Source of the DNA: Planctomycetia bacterium
Lineage (GTDB): Bacteria; Planctomycetota; Phycisphaerae; Phycisphaerales; SM1A02
Assembly: GCA_005776885.1 (NCBI GenBank)
Contig: SXOD01000055.1
Span: forward strand, 1-34,188
DNA length: 34,188 bases
Reading direction: 5' to 3'
Of the stretch, positions 16,503 through 23,378 are shown in pieces. A program made the translations under genes and the position numbers. Below the pieces are notes generated by a model. The model had not been told where the DNA came from, searched no databases, and saw nothing but the letters and a program-made list of their open reading frames with translations. The number at the start of each line of letters is the position of its first letter. Position 1 is the first letter of the stretch.

Positions 16503-17848
16503 CCCAACGCATCCCGTGCGTCCCCTTTGGCGACCCGACGGCTCGGCACACGGTGTCTGGCGAGGAGTTCGTGCGGACCGGCGGCTACAAGGCGCTCGAG
16601 AAGGCGCTCACGATGAAGCCTGCCGAGGTGATCGACCTCGTCAAGTCGGCCGTCCTGCGTGGTCGCGGTGGCGCGGGATTCCCCGCAGGCCTCAAGTGGT
16701 CCTTCCTCCCCAAGCAGGATGGCAGCGGTCCCCGGTACCTGGCCATCAACTGTGACGAGGCGGAGCCGGGGACCTTCAAGGACCGGCTGCTAGTGGACTT
16801 CGATCCGCACAGCGTGCTGGAGGGGATCGCGATCTGCTGCTACGCGTGCGAGCTGGACACGGCATACTTCTTCATCCGCGGCGAGTACCACCATCAGGCC
16901 AAGGTGATGGAGCACGCGATCAAGGAGGCGTACGAGTTGGGCATCTTTGGCGCACAGGGCCTGATGAAGGGGGCCAGCGCCCACCGGGTGGAGTGCGTGC
17001 TGCACCGCGGCGCGGGGGCCTCGCTCTGCGGCGAGGAGACGGCGCTGCTGGAAGCCATCGAAGGCAAGCGCGGATGGCCGCGGCTGAAGCCACCGTTCCC
17101 GGCCGTCAAGGGGCTCTTCGGGCGTCCGACGATCATCAACAACGTCGAGACGCTGGCCGCCGTCGGCCCCATCATGACCCGTGGCGTGGACTGGTGGAAG
17201 TCGTGCGGCGTGGAGAGCTCCATCGGCGGCATGCCCAGCTACGGCCCCAAGTTGATGGGCGTCAGCGGACACGTTGCCAGGCCCGGGTGCATCGAGGCAC
17301 CGCTCGGCATCCCGCTCAGCACGCTGGTGGAGGAGTTCTGCGGCGGCATGCGAAACGGGAAGAGGTTCAAGGCTGCCGTGGCGGGCGGCGTCAGCATGGG
17401 CGTGCTGGGCACGGACCAGTATGAGGCGCCGATGGACTTTGACATCGGTCGAAAGTACGACGTGCTTGGCCTCGGGACGGCGTGCCCGACGATCTTTGAC
17501 GAAGACACCGACATGGTGATGGTGGCACGCAACATGAGCCGCTTCTTCAAGAACGAGTCATGCGGGCAATGCACCCCCTGCCGCGAGGGAAGCGGATGGG
17601 TGTACAAGCTCCTCTGCCGGATCGAGGCGGGCGACGCCACGACCGCGGACCTGGACCTCTTGCTCGAGCTGGCCGGCAGCATGGGATTGACTCCTGGCAC
17701 GACCATCTGCGGGCTGGCGGACGGCAACAACTGGGCGATCCGGACCATCGTGAACAAGTTCCGCGGCGAGTTCGAGGCGCGCGTCAGGCCCCAGTACGTG
17801 GCCGTGACGATGTCCGCCCCGCGCCCCGCGGTCACTGCCACCGCGTGA
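16478..17848 (+). CDS. nuoF: NADH-quinone oxidoreductase subunit F
   Basis: The 456-residue 51-kDa-type subunit that binds NADH, FMN and the N3 4Fe-4S cluster. The NADH-binding glycine motif GRGGAGFPAGLKW is near residues 62-74, the FMN region has INCDEAEPGTFKDR and HRGAGASLCGEETALLEAIEG, and the cluster ligands are Cys 362, 365 and 368 (SCGQCTPCREG) with Cys 411 (ICGLADG). Length is close to the usual 420-450. The start overlaps the small upstream gene by 25 nt, and the stop forms a GTGA overlap with ybeY. NuoE and NuoF together make the dehydrogenase module; NuoG is not adjacent here, unlike in many nuo operons. Confidence 0.96.
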   Translation: MRLPEPALTQRIPCVPFGDPTARHTVSGEEFVRTGGYKALEKALTMKPAEVIDLVKSAVLRGRGGAGFPAGLKWSFLPKQDGSGPRYLAINCDEAEPGTFKDRLLVDFDPHSVLEGIAICCYACELDTAYFFIRGEYHHQAKVMEHAIKEAYELGIFGAQGLMKGASAHRVECVLHRGAGASLCGEETALLEAIEGKRGWPRLKPPFPAVKGLFGRPTIINNVETLAAVGPIMTRGVDWWKSCGVESSIGGMPSYGPKLMGVSGHVARPGCIEAPLGIPLSTLVEEFCGGMRNGKRFKAAVAGGVSMGVLGTDQYEAPMDFDIGRKYDVLGLGTACPTIFDEDTDMVMVARNMSRFFKNESCGQCTPCREGSGWVYKLLCRIEAGDATTADLDLLLELAGSMGLTPGTTICGLADGNNWAIRTIVNKFRGEFEARVRPQYVAVTMSAPRPAVTATA

Positions 17849-18315
17849 GCGAATCGCCCGCCATCTCGATCCACGCGGATCCCTCCACTGGAGAGGCCGG
17901 GCGTGCGGCGTCCCGCTTCCTGCATTCGATGCTTCCCGACGCCATGCGTCAGGTGGGCCGCCCCGTCAGGTCGTGTGGAGTCCGCATCGTGGGAGACGAA
18001 GTCATGGCGGAACTGCACCGTCGGCACCTGGGCCTTGATGGACCGACGGACGTGCTGACGTTTGATGCCACGGTGGGGGAGGGGCCGATCGACGTGGACA
18101 TTGTCGTGTGCCTCGACGAGGCCGTCCGGGCGCGCGACGGGACGTCCGTGAGCGTGGAGCAGGAACTGCTGCTCTACGCGGTGCACGGCGTGCTGCACTG
18201 CGCCGGATTCAACGACACGGACGAAGCAGCTTCGCGCGCCATGCACGCGGAAGAGGGGCGAGTCCTGCGGGCCATCGGGCAGGGCGACCTCTACCGGATG
18301 GGGATGGAGCCGTGA
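17845..18315 (+). CDS. ybeY: endoribonuclease YbeY (rRNA maturation factor)
   Basis: A 156-residue metal-dependent RNase of the UPF0054 family that acts in 16S rRNA 3' processing and ribosome quality control. The TDVLTFD motif (68-74) and the metal site HGVLHCAGFND are visible. In the family consensus the site is H-x3-H-x5-H; here it is His 114, His 118 and Asp 124, so the third ligand is Asp, a variant also known from other phyla. It starts with GTG 17845 overlapping the nuoF stop and ends overlapping the GTG of the next gene, so it is coupled to both. Next to a CorC-like gene, it reproduces the common ybeY-corC pairing. Confidence 0.92.
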   Translation: MSESPAISIHADPSTGEAGRAASRFLHSMLPDAMRQVGRPVRSCGVRIVGDEVMAELHRRHLGLDGPTDVLTFDATVGEGPIDVDIVVCLDEAVRARDGTSVSVEQELLLYAVHGVLHCAGFNDTDEAASRAMHAEEGRVLRAIGQGDLYRMGMEP

Positions 18316-19589
18316 TCTGGCTGGTGCTGGCCTCGCTGCTGCTGGTGACGGCCTTTGGCGAACTTGTGCACCTGGAGCTGGTGCAGACCACGCAGAGTGC
18401 CATCGAACGGGAGGCGGAACGTCGTGGGGTGCCCGGCCGGGCGGCGTGGATTGCCCGTCGCTGGCGGGCCATCGAGGAAACAGGAGCCATCATCCGCGTG
18501 GTCGGCCGTGTGACACTGGTGATGGCGATGATGCTCCACTGGGGCCACCTTGGGATGGCCACGGTTGGCGCGCTCGCGGCCATGGTCACGTGGGTCGGGA
18601 CTTCGCTGGTGCCGGCGGCACTGGCACGCCACGCCGGGGAGCGATTGCTCCTTCCGGCCGTCCCGGCGCTTCGCGTCCTCACGGCGATCGCCGCGCCACT
18701 CGCTTGGCTCGGCGAGCGGGTCGAGGACGTGGTGGCGCGGATCGTCTCCGCGCCGCACGCCGACGAGGAAGTCCGCGGGGACATGCTGGATGCACTGGGA
18801 GATGCGGAACGCGAAGGGGGCATCGACCCCGTCAGTGCCGACCTGATCGAAAACGTCGTCGAGTTCTCCTCGACGACCGTGAGCGAGGTCATGACCCCCC
18901 GAACCGAGATCGAGGCATTGGCCTACACCGACGACCTCCGGGCGATCGCGGCCTTCATCGGCAGCGTCGGCCACAGCCGCATCCCGGTCTACGAAGGGTC
19001 GATCGACCGGATCATCGGGGTCCTCCACATCAGGGACCTCATGCCGCGCCTCGGTTCCGGCGTGGATGGCTTCCGCCTCGCGGACCTGCTCCGCGCACCG
19101 ATCCTCGTCCCCGAGACGAAGAGGGTCCGGGACTTGCTGGTGGAATTCCAGCGGGCCAAGGGGCACCTTGCCGTCGTGGTCGACGAGTTCGGCGGCACGG
19201 CCGGCCTGGCGACCATCGAAGACATCCTCGACGAGATCGTTGGCGAGATCGAGGATGAGCACGACACGGGCGCAGAGCAGCAGTCGGTCCAGGCGATCGG
19301 CCCGGGCGCCTGGCGCGTGCTTGGGCGCGCGCGGATCGATGAGGTGAACGAGGCGACCGGGTTGGCCATCGCCGAGGCGGCCGATCACGACACGATCGCC
19401 GGCCATCTCCTGGCCAGGGTCGGCCGGATTCCATTGCCGGGCGAGGTGGTCCAGTGCCTGGGCTTCGGCGCGACGATCACGCGGGCGCAACCCAACCGGA
19501 TCGACGAGATCGAGATTTGGATTCCGGGAGCGGCGGCCGCCCGATCGCCTCAGTCGAACTCGTCGCCGCGGAACGTCGAGGCAAGGTAG
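18312..19589 (+). CDS. CorC/HlyC-family CBS-domain membrane protein
   Basis: A 425-residue protein with about four N-terminal hydrophobic segments (residues 1-20, 60-80, 83-107 and 115-138), a tandem CBS pair (about 194-245, starting MTPRTEIEAL, and 262-315 with VVVDEFGGTAGLATIEDILDEIVGEI) and a C-terminal CorC_HlyC domain (about 335-405). Relatives are magnesium/cobalt efflux or CNNM-type transporters and cytosolic CorC; here the N-terminal membrane part is divergent, and the ion is not known. GTG 18312 overlaps the ybeY stop. Its last 40 nt overlap the 3' end of lptB on the other strand, an unusual convergent overlap. Confidence 0.88.
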   Translation: MIWLVLASLLLVTAFGELVHLELVQTTQSAIEREAERRGVPGRAAWIARRWRAIEETGAIIRVVGRVTLVMAMMLHWGHLGMATVGALAAMVTWVGTSLVPAALARHAGERLLLPAVPALRVLTAIAAPLAWLGERVEDVVARIVSAPHADEEVRGDMLDALGDAEREGGIDPVSADLIENVVEFSSTTVSEVMTPRTEIEALAYTDDLRAIAAFIGSVGHSRIPVYEGSIDRIIGVLHIRDLMPRLGSGVDGFRLADLLRAPILVPETKRVRDLLVEFQRAKGHLAVVVDEFGGTAGLATIEDILDEIVGEIEDEHDTGAEQQSVQAIGPGAWRVLGRARIDEVNEATGLAIAEAADHDTIAGHLLARVGRIPLPGEVVQCLGFGATITRAQPNRIDEIEIWIPGAAAARSPQSNSSPRNVEAR

Positions 19590-20284
19590 GCCTCCCGGAC
19601 GCGCTCGTCGCGGATGAGGTCGCGCGGGTTGCCGTCGCGCAGGTTCCGTCCTTCGTGGAGGATGTAGGCGCGGTCGCAGATCCGGAGGGTCTGCTGCACG
19701 TTATGGTCGGTCACCAGGATCGCGATGCCCGTGTCGGCCAGTCGCTTCACCTCTTCCTGCAGCTCTTCCACGGTGTGTGGGTCGACTGCCGCGAACGGCT
19801 CGTCCAGCAAGATGAGCCGGGGCCGCGTGATGAGTGCCCGGGCGATCTCCAGCCGACGGCGCTCGCCGCCGGAGCACGTGCGCGCCAGTTCGCTGCGCTT
19901 GTGTTCCAGCGAGAACTGCTTCAGGAGCTGGTCGCAGCGCTGCTTGCGCTTGAGGCGCGTGAGAGGCTGCGTCTCCAGGATCGCCAGGATGTTTGCTTCG
20001 CAGGTGAGCTTCTGGAACACGCTCGGTTCCTGGCACAGGTAACCCATGCCGGCCCGGGCGTGTTGGTACATGGGCAGGTGGGTGACGTCCTTGCCGTCAA
20101 ACCGGACGATGCCCGCTTCGGGGCGGATCATGCCGATCGCCATGCGGAAACTGGTGGTCTTGCCTGCGCCATTTCGGCCAAGCAGGCCCACGATTTCTCC
20201 GGAATCGACATGGAATGACACGTCGTCCACGACGCGTCGACCGCCATACGCCTTCACGAGCCCGTGGGCCTCGAGGAGTGCCAT
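19550..20284 (-). CDS. lptB: LPS export ABC transporter ATPase LptB
   Basis: A 244-residue cytoplasmic ATPase that powers LptFG-driven lifting of lipopolysaccharide from the inner membrane into the periplasmic bridge. Walker A GRNGAGKT (36-43), the Q-loop region MGYLCQEPSVFQKLT, the signature CSGGERRRLEIARAL, Walker B LILLDEPFAAVDP and switch His in VTDHNV are visible. The PSVFQKLT and DHNVQQTL segments are typical for LptB rather than for amino-acid transporters. The gene is separate from kdsC and the LptC/OstA-like gene, 5.7 kb away. ATG 20284 has TAGACT ending 6 nt upstream, and the divergent PEGA lipoprotein starts only 32 nt away. The 3' end overlaps the CorC-like gene by 40 nt. Confidence 0.93.
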   Translation of the reverse strand: MALLEAHGLVKAYGGRRVVDDVSFHVDSGEIVGLLGRNGAGKTTSFRMAIGMIRPEAGIVRFDGKDVTHLPMYQHARAGMGYLCQEPSVFQKLTCEANILAILETQPLTRLKRKQRCDQLLKQFSLEHKRSELARTCSGGERRRLEIARALITRPRLILLDEPFAAVDPHTVEELQEEVKRLADTGIAILVTDHNVQQTLRICDRAYILHEGRNLRDGNPRDLIRDERVREAYLASTFRGDEFD

Positions 20285-20290
20285 GTCGCG

Positions 20291-20296
20291 AGTCTA
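20291..20296 (-). promoter_or_regulatory. candidate -10 element for lptB
   Basis: TAGACT on the minus strand ends exactly 6 nt before ATG 20284, predicting a leaderless message. It lies 8 nt from the opposing TACGAT. Confidence 0.45.
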
Positions 20297-20304
20297 CGAG
20301 CCGC

Positions 20305-20310
20305 TACGAT
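20305..20310 (+). promoter_or_regulatory. candidate -10 element for the PEGA lipoprotein
   Basis: TACGAT ends exactly 6 nt before GTG 20317. With the lptB element it makes a bidirectional promoter in a 32-nt gap. Confidence 0.45.
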
Positions 20311-20316
20311 GAAGCC

Positions 20317-20766
20317 GTGCGGCATCGACTGTCAGCGCTCCACTCCACCATCGCCCGTGTGGCCGGTCGGTTCGTCGTGCCCTCGGTCGTCGTGATGATG
20401 GCAGGGTGCGTCGAACGGACGCTCCGCGTGACGAGCGAGCCGTCTGGAGCCACGGTCGTCCTCAACCACCGTGAGATCGGCGTGACGCCGTGCGACGTCG
20501 AGTTCACGCACTACGGGACCTATGACGTCGAGGTCCGGCATGACGGGTACGTTTCGTGGATAGGCGCCCGAAAAGTCTCAGCCCCGCTCTGGGACATCCC
20601 CGGTCCGGACCTCCTTGCAGAGGCTGCGCCCCTTCATGTCCGATCCAACCCGACCTGGAACTTCGTGCTGGAGGTACTTCCCCCTGATGGGGGCCACCCG
20701 GGAGTGGTGGAACGGGCGCAGGCGATGCGGCGGGAGGTGGAAACCGCTGCGTCCCCCGGCGACTGA
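20317..20766 (+). CDS. PEGA-domain lipoprotein
   Basis: A 149-residue predicted lipoprotein. The N terminus has a charged start, a hydrophobic stretch FVVPSVVVMMAGC and a lipobox with Cys 31, so lipid attachment at the envelope is expected. Directly after it comes a PEGA domain, with TLRVTSEPSGATVVLNHREIG and a second-strand VEVRHDGY, the pattern of small surface or S-layer-associated beta domains. The C terminus is mixed and ends with a short helix-like tail. GTG 20317 is chosen because it gives the right signal length and follows TACGAT by 6 nt. Divergent from lptB, it might share regulation with LPS export, but a functional link is not shown. Confidence 0.82.
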   Translation: MRHRLSALHSTIARVAGRFVVPSVVVMMAGCVERTLRVTSEPSGATVVLNHREIGVTPCDVEFTHYGTYDVEVRHDGYVSWIGARKVSAPLWDIPGPDLLAEAAPLHVRSNPTWNFVLEVLPPDGGHPGVVERAQAMRREVETAASPGD

Positions 20767-20836
20767 ACAACCCATCCTGTGGGGAACTTGTTGATTGTCG
20801 ATGGGAGCCCGGGAAGGACCCTCAATCAAGCGTGTC

Positions 20837-20842
20837 TATAAC
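20837..20842 (+). promoter_or_regulatory. candidate -10 for the structured RNA
   Basis: TATAAC (five of six to TATAAT) lies within GTGT-CTATA-ACAC, a small inverted repeat (20832-20844) that could be an operator. No good -35 is seen. A further inverted repeat, TTGATTG (20791-20797) with CAATCAA (20823-20829), sits just upstream. Confidence 0.45.
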
Positions 20843-20848
20843 ACTTTG

Positions 20849-21011
20849 CAAGACAATAAGTTGTGTGTTTTCTCAGGAACTTATTGGAAGCACATTGACG
20901 TTCCGACAATCCGCGCGATACTGTTCCCGACTCGACTTCTTCGCGGCCTCATCTGGAGGCCCGGAACAAAGGCGGTTCGGTCGTGTCGGAGCGACCGAAT
21001 CGCTTTTTTTT
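20849..21011 (+). ncRNA. candidate structured non-coding RNA
   Basis: The 365-nt gap 20767-21131 is clearly less GC-rich than its surroundings and has a promoter-like TATAAC, several strong helices and an intrinsic terminator. Helices seen: CAATAAGTT/AACTTATTG (20854-20862 with 20878-20886, 9 bp, 15-nt loop), GTTCCG/CGGAAC (20900-20905 with 20962-20967) enclosing the hairpin GGCCTC/GAGGCC (20945-20950 with 20956-20961), then the terminator. The RNA would be about 160 nt. The start at 20849 is an estimate from the -10. It could be a free-standing small RNA or a leader/attenuator for the gene at 21132. I do not recognise a known class such as 6S, SRP or tmRNA. The remaining 120 nt, 21012-21131, show nothing clear. 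Confidence 0.6.
20972..21011 (+). terminator. intrinsic terminator
   Basis: A 12-bp stem (20972-20983 with 20992-21003, one G-U pair) with an 8-nt loop is followed by eight T (21004-21011); the preceding AAAG can extend the stem. It is the only textbook intrinsic terminator in the window. Confidence 0.92.
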
Positions 21012-21131
21012 GCCTCCAAAGAGCGATCCTCCGGGGTTGATCGTCTGGAATCGCGTTGTGCGATTGCGGGGCGTTCAAGCACAACCTCCAACCTTGCCGA
21101 AAGTCTCAAAGACTGGGAGAATTCCACAGCC

Positions 21132-21503
21132 ATGCCGGCCCACGGCAGCACCACACTCCATCAAGACGGTTCAGCTCCCCCTCGAACACCCGAGGGTTCT
21201 GTCCGCGTTGCTCCTGGAAATGCCGCCGAGCACGGCCTCCGCTTGGCTGGGCGCGTGGCCTCGGTCACGGAACTGGACCCGGAGGGGGCGCGACTCCTGG
21301 CGATCGCGGCGTCACTCCGCCGCGAGCTGGCCCTCGAGGTTGACGCGCAGCGGCAGCGAGCCCAGACAGGCACACGGAACGACCCCTTTGCACAGGTCCG
21401 AGGTCGATCCAGCATCGAACAGGCGCATACCGACGTGCATGCCCTCCTCAGGTGCCTGGATGATGAACTGGAGCGTCGGGCCAACTTTGCCCGGCGGAGC
21501 TGA
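21132..21503 (+). CDS. small unknown protein downstream of the structured RNA
   Basis: A 123-residue protein with no recognised family. The first 35 residues are low in structure (MPAHGSTTLHQDG, then Pro/Ser/Arg-rich), and the rest is Ala/Arg/Leu/Glu-rich and probably helical (ARLLAIAASLRRELALEVDA, DVHALLRCLDDELERRANF). There is no signal peptide. The reading frame stays open upstream to 20832, but that part lies over the RNA element and has a different base composition, so ATG 21132 is the likely start; GGGAGA lies somewhat far (about 12-13 nt) upstream. Expression may depend on read-through of the terminator at 21011 or on a promoter in the 120-nt gap. Confidence 0.6.
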   Translation: MPAHGSTTLHQDGSAPPRTPEGSVRVAPGNAAEHGLRLAGRVASVTELDPEGARLLAIAASLRRELALEVDAQRQRAQTGTRNDPFAQVRGRSSIEQAHTDVHALLRCLDDELERRANFARRS

Positions 21504-21526
21504 GGCACCTGCGCTGAGCCCGTGCT

Positions 21527-21549
21527 CAGGCCGGATCAGGCCGGATCAG
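21527..21549. repeat. 10-bp tandem repeat at a convergent gene end
   Basis: CAGGCCGGAT occurs twice in tandem, followed by CAG, across the stop codon of the minus-strand gene at 21536. A 6-bp hairpin, CTGAGC/GCTCAG (21514-21529), lies beside it without a T tract. Confidence 0.7.
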
Positions 21550-21880
21550 CCTTGGCATCGATCAATCCTTCGTCGTCACGGGGAGTGCCAAGTTCCTCGT
21601 TCGTTTCCAGGTTGAGGATCCGTACAGGCAATCGCTTGGCGAGCCGGAACAGGTAGGGCCAGGCAATGTCCTCGTCGTCCAACGTCAACAGCAACTGGCG
21701 GGGCGCGTCTTCGTCGGGCAAGTCGATTCGCACGCCTGGACCATAGAGGCGGAGGCTCCCCACGGATTCAGGATGCGTATTGATGCCCGCAAGCGCATCC
21801 AGCAAAGCCGTCCGGTCCATGATGGGAGGCAGGCTGTCGTCGTTCGGCCGGTGCCGGGCTGAAATCACGAACTGGCGCAT
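21536..21880 (-). CDS. small unknown protein after the response regulator
   Basis: A 114-residue soluble protein beginning at ATG 21880, 14 nt after the response-regulator stop. Recognisable stretches are MRQFVISARHRPNDDSLPP, ESVGSLRLYGPGVRIDLP, QLLLTLDDEDIAWPYLFRLAK and ILNLETNEELG. The alternation of short hydrophobic strands and acidic turns suggests a compact alpha/beta domain. I do not recognise the family. Position at the end of a minus-strand run with a lipid A-type acyltransferase and a single-domain response regulator suggests cotranscription, but no role can be inferred. Confidence 0.7.
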   Translation of the reverse strand: MRQFVISARHRPNDDSLPPIMDRTALLDALAGINTHPESVGSLRLYGPGVRIDLPDEDAPRQLLLTLDDEDIAWPYLFRLAKRLPVRILNLETNEELGTPRDDEGLIDAKADPA

Positions 21881-21894
21881 GGAGTTCGTGGAGC

Positions 21895-22293
21895 CTAGCG
21901 CGCCACCTGCGCCAACGCTTCCACGAGCCTGGCCAGGGCCACTGGCTTCTGGAGGTAGATCTTGACGCCGTGGCCGAGCGCGTACTCGCGATGCCGTTGA
22001 CCCTGATTGGCGGTGATCATGACGATCGGGGGGCTGGCATCGGATGATCCAAGTTCCTCGGCCAGGGCGAGCCCCGAAAACGCCGGCAACATCATGTCGA
22101 GCACGACCGCGGACCACGTCGAGGACTTCAGTTCGTGGAGCGCCGAGTGGCCATCGCCAACGGCCTTCACCGCAGCCCCTTCGGATTCCAAGGCGATCTG
22201 GATCGCCTCTCGCACGTCGTCGTCGTCGTCGGCGACCAGGATGCGAAGGCCCTCAAGCCGGCGTGGCGCACCGGGCACGCTTCCCGTCGTCAT
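21895..22293 (-). CDS. single-domain response regulator (CheY-like)
   Basis: A 132-residue receiver domain with no output domain. Visible: the acidic pocket ADDDDD (Asp 22, 23), the phosphoacceptor Asp 66 in VVLDMMLP, Thr 94 in VMITAN and Lys 116 in LQKPV, all in canonical positions. Such stand-alone receivers signal by binding partners or pass phosphate in relays. ATG 22293 overlaps the stop of the acyltransferase as ATGA, so the two are probably coupled. No histidine kinase is near, so the partner is unknown. Confidence 0.9.
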   Translation of the reverse strand: MTTGSVPGAPRRLEGLRILVADDDDDVREAIQIALESEGAAVKAVGDGHSALHELKSSTWSAVVLDMMLPAFSGLALAEELGSSDASPPIVMITANQGQRHREYALGHGVKIYLQKPVALARLVEALAQVAR

Positions 22294-23378
22294 GGCGCCG
22301 CCCCGATGGGAAGCGTGGCGGAGGAAGATCGATGCAGGAGGGTCTCGGCCTCGTCGGCTGAGAGCCAGGGGAGCGACCTGACCTTCCGCGCGAAACGGTC
22401 TGGAACAGGAAGGCCATCGCGCTCGTGCCTGGGACGGCTCTTCCAGCGGCGATGAATCCAGAGGTATTGCTCGGGGTACTGCCGCACCATCTGCTCGATC
22501 CCGCGCGTGAACCGTGCCGTCAGCAGGTAGAGCGGATCGTCCGCATCGGCCCAATCCGCGGGCGAGATGAGGTCTTGCACGACCAACCGGTACTGGAAGC
22601 CGGTCCCGGTTCGGAACGCGCCACCGACGATGATGGGAACCCCCTGCGACATCGCCAGCAGGGCAATCGACTTGTAGGCGCTTGCGAATCGACCAAAGTA
22701 GGGGACGAAAAGGCCGTCGCCGCCAGCGTCTTGGTCGGCAATGAATCCCAGGCGCCCGCCATCGCGGAGGACCCGCACGGCCTCGTCGCTGGCCCCGAAC
22801 TTCGTGAGGACCTGGAGGCCGCGAGCTTCCCGTACGCCCATCACCCAGCGGTTCAGGTAGGGATTGTCCAAGGGGCGCGCCAGCGCGGTCATCGGGAAGC
22901 CCAGCAGGCTGAGCACGAACCCAAGCAGTTCCCAGTTCCCGCAGTGCCCCGTGACGAAGATGGCCGGGCGACCTTCCTTCAGGAGTGCCACGGCCCGCTG
23001 CGTGTGTTCGCAGGTGGGATTGATCGACACGTGCCGATGCCAGGATTCCGGCTGCAGGAGGCGCGGGGCCTGCATGGCTTCCACCATGAACAGTTGCATC
23101 AGGTGCTCAAAGCTGCATCGATTGATCTCGGCGAGGTCGAGGCCTTGCTCTCCCCCGAGGGCGGCTTGGAGGTGTTCCAGCCCGCGCCGGCGGTGTTTGG
23201 CCGAGCACCGCAAGTACCAGCGGCCGACCGCACGGGCCGTGCGGAAGTTGGCGTCCACCGGGAACGAATGAAGGAGGCTGAAGGCTCCGCGAAGCGCTGC
23301 GTACTGGGCGAGGTGGGCCAGTCGCCGTCCGCCGGAGGGGGCGGGTCGATGTCGAGCGTGGCCGGTCGCCGCGCTCAA
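22290..23378 (-). CDS. lipid A biosynthesis acyltransferase (LpxL/HtrB-like)
   Basis: A 362-residue member of the lysophospholipid/lauroyl acyltransferase family that adds secondary acyl chains to lipid A or a related glycolipid. The catalytic H-x4-E motif is visible as GHCGNWE (His 145, Glu 150), followed by ARPLDNPYLNRWV, DQDAGGDGLFVPYFGR and the C-terminal PEQYLWIHRRWKSRP typical of the family. No N-terminal membrane anchor is clear. The proposed start is TTG 23378, overlapping the stop of the coiled-coil gene as TTGA; no ATG or GTG occurs soon after, so TTG is plausible. The other LPS genes of this window support a lipid A role. Confidence 0.87.
   Translation of the reverse strand: MSAATGHARHRPAPSGGRRLAHLAQYAALRGAFSLLHSFPVDANFRTARAVGRWYLRCSAKHRRRGLEHLQAALGGEQGLDLAEINRCSFEHLMQLFMVEAMQAPRLLQPESWHRHVSINPTCEHTQRAVALLKEGRPAIFVTGHCGNWELLGFVLSLLGFPMTALARPLDNPYLNRWVMGVREARGLQVLTKFGASDEAVRVLRDGGRLGFIADQDAGGDGLFVPYFGRFASAYKSIALLAMSQGVPIIVGGAFRTGTGFQYRLVVQDLISPADWADADDPLYLLTARFTRGIEQMVRQYPEQYLWIHRRWKSRPRHERDGLPVPDRFARKVRSLPWLSADEAETLLHRSSSATLPIGAAP

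Noticed and set aside
20832-21131. Upstream extension of the small gene at 21132 through the RNA region
   Set aside because: The frame is open by chance over a promoter, hairpins and a terminator, and its composition differs from the gene.
21514-21529. Hairpin CTGAGC/GCTCAG between convergent genes as a terminator
   Set aside because: The stem is only 6 bp, and there is no T tract on either strand.
21895-21900. TAGGCT before the small gene at 21880
   Set aside because: The spacing is 11 nt and its TAG is the response-regulator stop codon, so it was not counted as a promoter.
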